Of a stretch of DNA of 64,000 nt, positions 1 to 8,567 are shown one piece after another. The stretch covers positions 121,532,754 to 121,596,753 of the forward strand of contig CP136061.1 in assembly GCA_032622095.1 (NCBI GenBank), given 5' to 3'. The stretch is from Siphonodentalium dalli (taxonomy: Eukaryota > Mollusca > Scaphopoda > Gadilida > Siphonodentaliidae). The notes beneath the pieces are model-generated. The model was not told the origin of the DNA. It made no database searches and saw only the letters and a list, made by a program, of their open reading frames with translations. The stretch's first letter is position 1. Each line of letters opens with the position of its first letter. Both the position numbers and the translations under genes were made by a program.

Positions 1-1317
1 AAAGAATATGAGTACTTATTCACTTGTGTTATCTTTTCGTCATACTGTCGTCTGCTTATTTTTACCAAACACTCCTCCAACTGAATAATATACCACTCCA
101 ATGTATACCTTTATAACTGTGTTTGAGTACCAATAAAGTATACACAGGGTTCAAGAGAAGACCAAGCTGGGGCATGTGACCGAGTGAGAATAAATGATAT
201 ATCCAAATTGGCATTACTGAAGGTGATCTGATGTTATAACTACGCAGTGCTAGGTTCACCAGTGATACAAACGCATAGCGCTCTTCTCGACCAAAAGTCA
301 ACCACCACCAGTATGTGGAAAAGTATCCTACATTGTATATAGTACTCGGATTATGTCGGATATAAACTTAAAGATTTCACACTCCAGGACTGCATTTTTT
401 GCTCTTTTGCTCGATCAAACAATGGTCATATGACAATCAAGAGATTCACCTTGTATAGTGAAGAATTGTTCTTTAGTTTTTATCATTCCAATGGAAGGGA
501 AACATAGCACTCCGTGTCGCTGTTTATTTCCATTTATGGACGAAAAAGAGCATATGCGTGTCACTAGAATATCGCCCACTCTCTTTCTGTCAAATAATAA
601 TGTCGAATGCAAACAACACCAGGCTGGAGATGAGTGTGTGAATGTTTAAAGAAATGTTGAGATATCGCTATGAAAATCATTTATTCATTGATATATGCAG
701 ACAGATCACCTATAGTTTGCTTAGCATTTACACAGTTTTAAAGGTGGTTAACATATGTATGCCTTTGGCGTTGGAAGTTATTCCCTAGTTCGAGGTAATA
801 TATTAGGATAAATTGAGATACATGTAAGTTTGAACATTCACTGAATGTCCACGATTCTTTATTAAAGATGCTCGGTCCGATTTGACTAAAAAAAAATTCA
901 GAATATACAAGGCAAAAGAAAATGAAATATACTTTCAATCACCATCATACGTATCACACACGTATCTGTCTATCGGAACACAAAAATCGCAAAAATAATT
1001 CATAAGTAAAACGTCGACAACGATCACATAAGTAACATCTCATAATAGAGAACGCTCTTTATTACATATCGTCTCTGAGAAACGAAAGCATGGACTACCT
1101 TCGTCAAAATAACCATTGGAATGTGTGTGAGGCTAGTCAGAATTCAAAACATTAAACTATTTCTCATTTGAAAGTTGATTTAAGCTCATTCGAAAGTTGG
1201 TATCATAATATATCCATCAAAATTCATATTAATGTGATCATGAGTACAATCTAATATTAGTTTTTGGTATATAAGACGGTAAACTGGTTTTATGGTGTCA
1301 AGCCGGACAGGGCATCT
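1..1317. other. Receptor gene 3' flank of U1, no gene seen
   Basis: No convincing coding sequence. Minus-strand AATAAA motifs (TTTATT on +) occur at 1058-1063, 858-863 and 680-685, downstream of the receptor stop. The empty 9-bp target of the foldback element is at 417-425. Short open frames on the minus strand (about 62-301 and 415-612) begin at TTG rather than ATG and match no family I recognise. The equivalent flanks in other units are 11276-12601, 21378-24775, 33529-34845, 41201-42500, 52492-55897 and 62248-63537. Confidence 0.6.
1058..1063 (-). terminator. Candidate poly(A) signal AATAAA of the receptor gene
   Basis: Minus-strand AATAAA about 255 bp beyond the stop codon. It is conserved at the same spacing in every unit: 12342-12347, 24516-24521, 34586-34591, 42241-42246, 55637-55642 and 63278-63283. 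Other AATAAA motifs lie further on, so the cleavage site actually used is uncertain. Confidence 0.4.
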
Positions 1318-2670
1318 TTAAGTTAATACTAAAATTAAGTAGATCACGAACGGCGCCAGGGATACAACCAAAGTTATGACGAAACAGACTACGTCGACCG
1401 TTCTCCCTCTGTCCGTACTCACGGCTGATACACACCGTTCCTCTGAAAGATCTACATCCGGGTCACATTCTGTGTCTCCTTTATGAGCGACCAGAAGTTT
1501 TCTAGTAACACCATTCGTGCTCTCGTTGTCGCGAGTATTGTTGTCATGACGAGTTTTTCGTGCTCGGCCACAATGCAGCAATATTTTGTCGAATATCTCA
1601 TGCGTCGTATGATGAAAGTTGACTATCAGAACGTTGATGAACAAAGTGAGAATGCTGACGATAGATTGAGTGACGAGTACGTTTGATATATACGCTATAT
1701 TATCTGAGCTCGTTGGAACGGTCGTTGCAATGAAACTGATGAACACAGTAAATGCAAGAAAAATTGTAACGCAAAGCCCAATTCTGTCACCCGCTTCCAC
1801 GGGAAGCAAGAAAGTGAAACTGTTCATTACAGCCAAACATAAAATCGGAGCGAACAGATTGACGACATGAAACCAAGGCTTCCTTTCAATGTCAATTTCC
1901 ACGGTCAGTCGCATTCTATTTTCAAATTTGCATTCTGAATCGGTTACATTCCATTCTGGATTTTTCACGGTATATTCGATAAACTCCAGTGACCAGTCTC
2001 TGCATGTGAAGTTTAGTGTTGGACTTATAGTCGTTGTAAGGAAGGTAAGATTGCACGTATGGTGATCAAATGGGAACATGGATACCTTAAGGTTGCACGG
2101 AAATGCGAACACGTCATCAATCGCCCATACGACAAATCCACTGCTATCAACACGTATTTTCATCTTCTCGAAACCAAGTCTCGAAACCTTCTCAGCGCCG
2201 ACTTGAAAAAATGGCGGAAGCCATATATCATCAATGTCAACCATAACGTCCGATATGTTACCGTGTACAGATTCGTTCCATTTGAGTCTCCGGTCCTCGA
2301 ATTGAATCGTTAGTTGAACGAAAGCCGAGACCACCTGAGTATACGGATCCACCGATAGAAGGTTTGACACGAACACAGATATATAAGGTGAGATTTCCGA
2401 TATCGGTGGCCTGGCTCGTGGGTTGTAACCCTTCAGAATATATTCAAGAAGTCGCGTCTCCATGAGGTCCTCGTCCGATAGGTCCTTCCTCGTTTCGTCG
2501 AACGTTGAGGTTTCTATTTTAGACGCCATGGTATTTCGATCGATCAATGTAAAATGTTCCTCTGTCCATGTGTCGTTATTATGCACCTCTGTTCCGAAAG
2601 CAAAATTTAATGTCGAACAAAGTAAAAACAGACAGCATAGTTTCGTGAAAATATTAACTAAATTCATCAT
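1318..2670 (-). CDS. Nicotinic-type Cys-loop receptor subunit, U1 copy
   Basis: Subunit of a pentameric ligand-gated ion channel in the plasma membrane, 450 aa, single exon. I start at the ATG at 2670 (A at -3). The frame stays open upstream only to a TTG and meets a TAG about 12 nt before it. Residues 1-26 are a signal peptide. The ligand-binding domain spans about 27-265, with the Cys-loop C192-C206 (13 residues between, FPFD at 199-202). Sequons lie at N32, N132, N138, N207, N220 and N241. Helices: M1 about 267-289, M2 about 296-316, M3 about 326-350, M4 about 425-449. The M3-M4 loop is short. The pore has D at -1', G at 2', T at 6', L at 9', V at 13' and T at 20'. The loop-B Trp is replaced (FLTT at 210-213), loop C has a lone C247, and the loop-D Trp is F124. 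Family is clear; ligand unknown. T60, N330 and T400 are unusual among the copies. Confidence 0.92.
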   Translation of the reverse strand: MMNLVNIFTKLCCLFLLCSTLNFAFGTEVHNNDTWTEEHFTLIDRNTMASKIETSTFDETRKDLSDEDLMETRLLEYILKGYNPRARPPISEISPYISVFVSNLLSVDPYTQVVSAFVQLTIQFEDRRLKWNESVHGNISDVMVDIDDIWLPPFFQVGAEKVSRLGFEKMKIRVDSSGFVVWAIDDVFAFPCNLKVSMFPFDHHTCNLTFLTTTISPTLNFTCRDWSLEFIEYTVKNPEWNVTDSECKFENRMRLTVEIDIERKPWFHVVNLFAPILCLAVMNSFTFLLPVEAGDRIGLCVTIFLAFTVFISFIATTVPTSSDNIAYISNVLVTQSIVSILTLFINVLIVNFHHTTHEIFDKILLHCGRARKTRHDNNTRDNESTNGVTRKLLVAHKGDTECDPDVDLSEERCVSAVSTDRGRTVDVVCFVITLVVSLAPFVIYLILVLT

Positions 2671-3228
2671 GCTTGTTCTCGAACAAATTAACTCCTTATT
2701 CAAGAAAAACTACGTCAGACCTGCGCTATATTTCGCACAACTGTCAACTGAACCCAATAATGTAGAGTGTATCTTTCTATATAATGCGCACAATGTGTCA
2801 TGTGAGTTCTTTTTTACGAGCACGCAAGTAATTCAAGCCCGATATACGAAATATTTCAACAACGTCGCGATGGAAGATGATAGCTTTCATCGGGATGGCG
2901 TCAATGTCTGAATGACACACATTTACTGCTCTTATAAATGAAACGTCCATTATATTGACAAGATGACGAGATCAGGTATCCATTACTAACTCACAATATT
3001 GGGTAACAAATCATGACGATACACATAGATATGAAAGTCACTCCGGGTCATCAAAATTGACTAACAAACACCTACTGATACGGCTCTTGTTACAAACGGT
3101 TTTATATAACTTCAACTTGATCAGGCTTTGCATAAATCCAGCCAAACATTGCAAGATATTTTCAACAAAGAATGTCTGATACATTTACAATGTCCTCAAC
3201 AGTCAATTTCAATGGTAAAATACTTACT
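2671..3228. other. Receptor gene 5' flank of U1
   Basis: Upstream region of the receptor gene, ending where the 1.2-kb subrepeats begin. It is almost identical in all units. A 6-bp indel near 2746 separates U1 and U4 from the rest, which have one copy fewer of the AACTG-type repeat. Plus-strand open frames reaching into it are antisense to the receptor N-terminus and are not supported as genes. Confidence 0.5.
2777..2784 (-). promoter_or_regulatory. TATA-like box upstream of the receptor gene
   Basis: TTATATAG on the minus strand, about 107 bp before the ATG, which would give a 5' leader of roughly 75-80 nt. It is conserved at 14054-14061, 26228-26235, 36305-36312, 43958-43965 and 57350-57357. 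Conservation carries little weight here because the whole unit is conserved. A second TATAAA-like motif lies further upstream at about 3100-3106. Confidence 0.35.
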
Positions 3229-6200
3229 CAACCTTAACGTGTATAGCATTTCAAGTATCGAGCTGCTGTAGTTTTTATATGAAGGATGTTACAAGCGACC
3301 GGTGTTTTCGGCAAAATAAATTCCCGAGTCGAGACCGAGGGTTTATATGGACGAAAACACCAGGTTAAGTGTTATATCCGACTTCAACCCAATATAGCTT
3401 TGTCTTGATGAGTAAAAAAACAAACATACGCATCATAGTGTACTGCTTGAACCTCTCAAACATTTACAGTACATTTGCACCCGCATTTCCGTTAAAACCA
3501 GAGCGATGCTACCTGTCGAATTTGATACACCACATGAAGAAACGAACAATAACAGTTTCAGCGCCATGCACTCTTTTGGTCTAATACAATCTGCGGACGC
3601 GTTTGCGATCAGACGCACATACTTTTTATAGTCAAACTGCACCATGACCATTACTCAGTTCCATTGCTTCTCCCTCGTCATGTGTTACCTAATTCTTTCT
3701 CGAGTTTTGATTGATCCACTACAAACAGTTTGCTAACACATATGGCCAAGGACAACAAGCATGCAAGGGTTTGCATCAAAAACGCTTCGATATTGGTTAA
3801 AATTCCAATAAGCAACGTGATTAAGAACCCGACATGTGTAAAGTGTGCCATTTAACGCCGGACCAAGCGGTGATGATGTGGATTACATTGATTGCCTGAT
3901 TATTTCCCTCAACGGGGATATATGACCATATATAATACGCAAAACTTCGCTTATCCTGTGTCAAGAAATTTCACATGGCCATCATGGAGTAAATGTTAGC
4001 CCGGAATTGATTTTATTTTACTTTGTTAACATATGGAATCGTATTAATCCAACCCCGAATCGCATAATATGAGCCCAAATATATTGACAGTGTGTCGTGA
4101 CTAAAAAACGTCCGGAACTGCTGGGATCCGAATCAGCCAAGACCGGCAGCATGGTATTTAGGCGGGATTTTAGAGACCAGAACAGTGCGGGGTTTCATGA
4201 ATACCCATTACACGTACTGTTTGGGGCCGCGGCCACACAGAATTGTGGCGATATTAACCCCTACTTTAAGAATTTCAATATGGTATCTGCATAAAAAATT
4301 GCCATTACTTGCAGACTGGACCCCACATGTCGCCATCGTACCACTAAGAACTCCACACATATATGTAGCGGAACTACCATCGACTATATTCGCAAAGAAA
4401 CAAGTGGGAATCGCCCACCAAAGCCATGGCAGGCAATTACGCAACCTTAACGTGCATAGCATTTCAAGTATCGAGCTGCTGTAGTTTTTATATGAAGGAT
4501 GTTACAAGCGACCGGTGTTTTCGGCAAAAATAAATTCCCGAGTCGAGACCGAGGGTTTATATGGACGAAAACTCCAGGTTAAGTGTTATATCCGACTTCA
4601 ACCCAATATAGCTTTGTCTTGATGAGTGAAAAAACAAACATACCCATCATAGTGTACTGCTTGAACCTCTCAAACATTTACAGTACATTTGCACCCGCAT
4701 TTCCGTTAAAACCAGAGCGATGCTACCTGTCGAATTTGATACACCACATGAAGAAACGAACAATAACAGTTTCAGCGCCATGCACTCTTTTGGTCTAATC
4801 CAATCTGCGGACGCGTTTGCGATCAGACGCACATACTTTTTATAGTCAAACTGCACCATGACCATTACTCAGTTCCATTGCTTCTCCCTCGTCATGTGTT
4901 ACCTAATTCTTTCTCGAGTTTTGATTGATCCACTACAAACAGTTTGCTAACACATATGGCCAAGGACAACAAGCATGCAAGGGTTTGCATCAAAAACGCT
5001 TCGATATTGGTTAAAATTCCAATAAGCAACGTGATTAAGAACCCGACATGTGTAAAGTGTGCCATTTAACGCCGGACCAAGCGATGATGATGTGGATTAC
5101 ATTGATTGCCTGATTATTTCCCTCAACGGGGATATATGACCATATATAATACGCAAAACTTCGCTTATCCTGTGTCAAGAAATTTCACATGGCCATCATG
5201 GAGTAAATGTTAGCCCGGAATTGATTTTATTTTACTTTGTTAACATATGGAATCGTATTAATCCAACCCCGAATCGCATAATATGAGCCCAAATATATTA
5301 ACAGTGTGTCGTGACTAAAAAACGTCCGGAACTGCTGGGATCCGAATCAGCCAAGACCGGCAGCATGGTATTTAGGCGGGATTTTAGAGACCAGAACAGT
5401 GCGGGGTTTCATGAATACCCATTACACGTACTGTTTGGGGCCGCGGCCACACAGAATTGTGGCGATATTAACCCCTACTTTAAGAATTTCAATATGGTAT
5501 CTGCATAAAAAATTGCCATTACTTGCAGACTGGACCCCACATGTCGCCATCGTACCACTAAGAACTCCACACATATATGTAGCGGAACTACCATCGACTA
5601 TATTCGCAAAGAAACAAGTGGGAATCGCACACCAAAGCCATGGCAGGCAATTACTCAACCTTAACGTGCATAGCATTTCAAGTATCGAGCTGCTGTAGTT
5701 TTTATATGAAGGATGTTACAAGCGACCGGTGTTTTCGGCAAAAATAAATTCCCGAGTCGAGACCGAGGGTTTATATGGACGAAAACTCCAGGTTAAGTGT
5801 TATATCCGACTTCAACCCAATATAGCTTTGTCTTGATGAGTAAAAAAACAAACATACCCATCATAGTGTACTGCTTGAACCTCTCAAACATTTACAGTAC
5901 ATTTGCACCCGCATTTCCGTTAAAACCAGATCGATGCTACCTGTCGAATTTGATACACCACATGAAGAAACGAACAATAACAGTTTCAGCGCCATGCACT
6001 CTTTTGGTCTAATCCAATCTGCGGACGCGTTTGCGATCAGACGCACATACTTTTTATAGTCAAACTGCACCATGACCATTACTCAGTTCCATTGCTTCTC
6101 CCTCGTCATGTGTTACCTAATTCTTTCTCGAGTTTTGATTGATCCACTACAAACAGTTTGCTAACACATATGGCCAAGGACAACAAGCATGCAAGGGTTT

Positions 6201-6862
6201 GCATCAAAAACGCTTCGATATTGGTTAAAATTCCAATAAGCAACGTGATTAAGAACCCGACATGTGTAAAGTGTGCCATTTAACGCCGGACCAAGCGGTG
6301 ATGATGTGGATTACATTGATTGCCTGATTATTTCCCTCAACGGGGATATATGACCATATATAATACGCAAAACTTCGCTTATCCTGTGTCAAGAAATTTC
6401 ACATGGCCATCATGGAGTAAATGTTAGCCCGGAATTGATTTTATTTTACTTTGTTAACATATGGAATCGTATTAATCCAACCCCGAATCGCATAATATGA
6501 GCCCAAATATATTGACAGTGTGTCGTGACTAAAAAACGTCCGGAACTGCTGGGATCCGAATCAGCCCAGACCGACAGCATGGTGTTTAGGCGGGATTTTA
6601 GAGACCAGAACAGTGCGGGGTTTCATGAATACCCCTACACGTACTGTTTGGGGCCGCGGCAAATATTAACCCAATATTAACCCATACTTTAAGAATTTCA
6701 ATATGGTATCTGCATAAAAAATTGCCATTACTTGCAGACTGGACCCCACATGTCGCCATCGTACCACTAAGAACTCCACACATATATGTAGCGGAACTAC
6801 CATCGACTATATTCGCAAAGAAACAAGTGGGAATCGCCCACCAAAGCCATGGCAGGCAATTA
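3229..6862. repeat. Three tandem 1.2-kb subrepeats in U1
   Basis: Copies at 3229-4441, 4442-5655 and 5656-6862, each opening with CAACCTTAACGTG and ending near GGCAGGCAATTA. Copies are nearly identical. Each contains a 61-bp inverted-repeat segment near its start and the first member of a 300-340 bp degenerate repeat near its end. A 72-aa minus-strand frame starting at ATG (3651 in copy 1) recurs in the long-spacer copies but is frameshifted in U4, so I do not call it a gene. No family recognised. Confidence 0.93.
3301..3361. repeat. 61-bp segment bounded by inverted GGTGTTTTCG repeats
   Basis: GGTGTTTTCG at 3301-3310 faces CGAAAACACC at 3352-3361, a perfect 10-bp inverted repeat around a 41-bp centre containing CCGAGTCGAGACCGAGG. 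The same segment recurs in every 1.2-kb subrepeat, most with one mismatch in the right arm (CGAAAACTCC). It could be a relic of a very short inverted-repeat element. Confidence 0.5.
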
Positions 6863-7380
6863 ACACTCGAAATGGCGACATCACGATGTTTGTTGCCATG
6901 AAGCAAACAAGCCAGGTCCGCCGATGGGCCGTCTGGGGTGAATTTAGTGGCCAAAACACACTAAAACCCACACACGCACGGATGTGGGCTGCGGCCGCGC
7001 ATAAGTGTCGCTATTAACCCCTAACTTACCAGAATTTCAATATTGTCGCAATCGTACCACGAAGAACTCCACATATGTCGGTATAGTGGAACTAACGTCG
7101 AGTATAGATTCGCGAAGTAATAAGGAATATTGCCCAACATATCCTGGCAATTAACCCTCGATATTTCACCATCGCCGATTATGTTCGCCGCCAATGACGC
7201 GAACAGCCCGAACCACCCGCGTGGCGTCTAATTATGGGATGATTTTAGTGGCCATGCAGCATAGTGCTTGTGTCTCATTAAAACCCATTCAAAACATTAG
7301 TACTTTAGTGGAGGTATATTTAGAACTTGATGGGCATGCTATATAGAACAATCCCGAACTAATAATTCGCCATCGAGTAG
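6592..7380. repeat. Degenerate 300-340 bp tandem repeats, U1
   Basis: Three diverged copies start near 6592, 6933 and 7233. Shared landmarks are a TTTTAGNGRCCA-type block, a GC-rich block (GGCCGCGG or TGCGGCCGCGC), GTGTSGCGATATTAACCCC-like sequence, a CCACNAAGAACTCCACA block, and a CAATTAACNCTCGA block followed by CATC-rich sequence. The first copy lies inside the last 1.2-kb subrepeat, so the large repeat formed after this older array. Confidence 0.6.
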
Positions 7381-8567
7381 TAACACAAAGGATCGTAGCT
7401 CTGAATATGAACATCAGATCAGGAAGCAGTAAACTCTATATGAAAGAATGTGTGTAGGAGCTGGTGATAGTAAAGTTTTATGTATCAAGATCCATGTTTT
7501 CTGAGATTTTGTCAATATGGTTTCCCCTACCCAATTTTTCCGATATTCAAATTTGGAGTCAGTTTCCAGAAACATGAATGAAATCCAGTGACATTCATTG
7601 ACAAATCCAATATAACGCTATTATTTCAACACTAAGAGTTTTAGGGTAAACGAACATTGCTTTTACTATTTATACACAAAAACGCACCAAAATCGCAATT
7701 TTAGAAAAAAAAGTTAATACTGAGCATTCATTGGGCCATAAGTTGATTTTTTACACAATGTTTTTCGAAATTCATTCACAGTGTTTAACCATGTATACTT
7801 AAGTTATTGTGATAAATACAGGGGATATGGATTTATATTTATTGAGTTGTATGACTTCAAATATGCTATTTCATCACGCCGGTTCTCGATCACAGGCAAA
7901 TTTGGCTGTCCATGCAATGGAAGACACAATTTGTTTAAGAATAGTTTTGTCTTCTCAATCATAGATGCATAAAGAAATCATTTTTGTTTGTGCACAATCT
8001 AGAGAAGACATTAATAAAACAACAAGAAATCCCTTCATTTTTCTTTAGTTTTCAAAATACAAGACCATAAAAAATCGATTTTAGCTAATTTTGATAAATT
8101 GCGGCTCTGAAATTAGATAATCTCCCAATTGTGAAGGCAAATTTATTTTTTTAAATTCACAAATTCATCAATTTCGCCTTTCTTGATTCTTTTTTATTTT
8201 TAGTATGTTGTTGTGATGGGTTAATGTACTTATTCCCAATGAGAAACTTTTGTTGCAATTAGTTTGAGGGGAAACCACAAATGCACTGGACTTTTAACAT
8301 GATACTAAAGTTTCGGTGTTGCCATCGATATATTGCTCTAAGCTCTTACGTCACTGCGCGTGCCGGTAATACACGTGTGTCTTGCTAAACCATGAGGCCG
8401 AATTTAGGGGCTAATTGTGTGATAAATATAGATATTAAATTTATAATACTTTCCAAATATACGTGATTAAATCTTGTAAAATAGTTCATGGGGGATCTGA
8501 TGCATGCATCTTCTTTTCTTGTTGACTGTAACGGGTTAGATTGCGAATAAAGTGGGTATTTGGCTAT
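7381..8567. other. A+T-rich spacer of U1, including the 0.69-kb long-spacer segment
   Basis: No gene seen. The stretch 7835-8522 is present in long spacers (also about 17911-18598, 30084-30751 and 49027-49714) and absent from short spacers, where the flanks join at about 38951 and 59993. I see no clear target duplication or inverted repeat at its ends, so insertion versus deletion is unresolved. It contains TTACGTCA (8346-8353, CRE-like) and the palindrome GATGCATGCATC near 8500. Confidence 0.55.

Noticed and set aside
2059-2313. Plus-strand frames overlapping the receptor genes
   Set aside because: They are antisense shadows of a strongly supported coding sequence; their persistence across units follows from receptor conservation.
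2671-2703. Receptor start 11 codons further upstream (461-aa form)
   Set aside because: That start is a TTG in every unit. The first ATG (an ATGATG pair) has A at -3 and places the hydrophobic signal peptide at the very N-terminus, so the 450-aa form is used.
3433-3651. 72-aa minus-strand ATG frame repeated in most subrepeats
   Set aside because: It recurs only because the DNA is duplicated. It is frameshifted in U4 and absent as an intact frame in U6, and has no recognisable domain.
7781-7972. 63-aa plus-strand frame in long spacers
   Set aside because: No domain, located in an A+T-rich segment absent from short-spacer units, and no sign of conservation beyond that of the surrounding DNA.
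7835-8522. 0.69-kb long-spacer segment as a transposon insertion
   Set aside because: No inverted repeats or target duplication at its edges. A deletion in the short class is equally possible.
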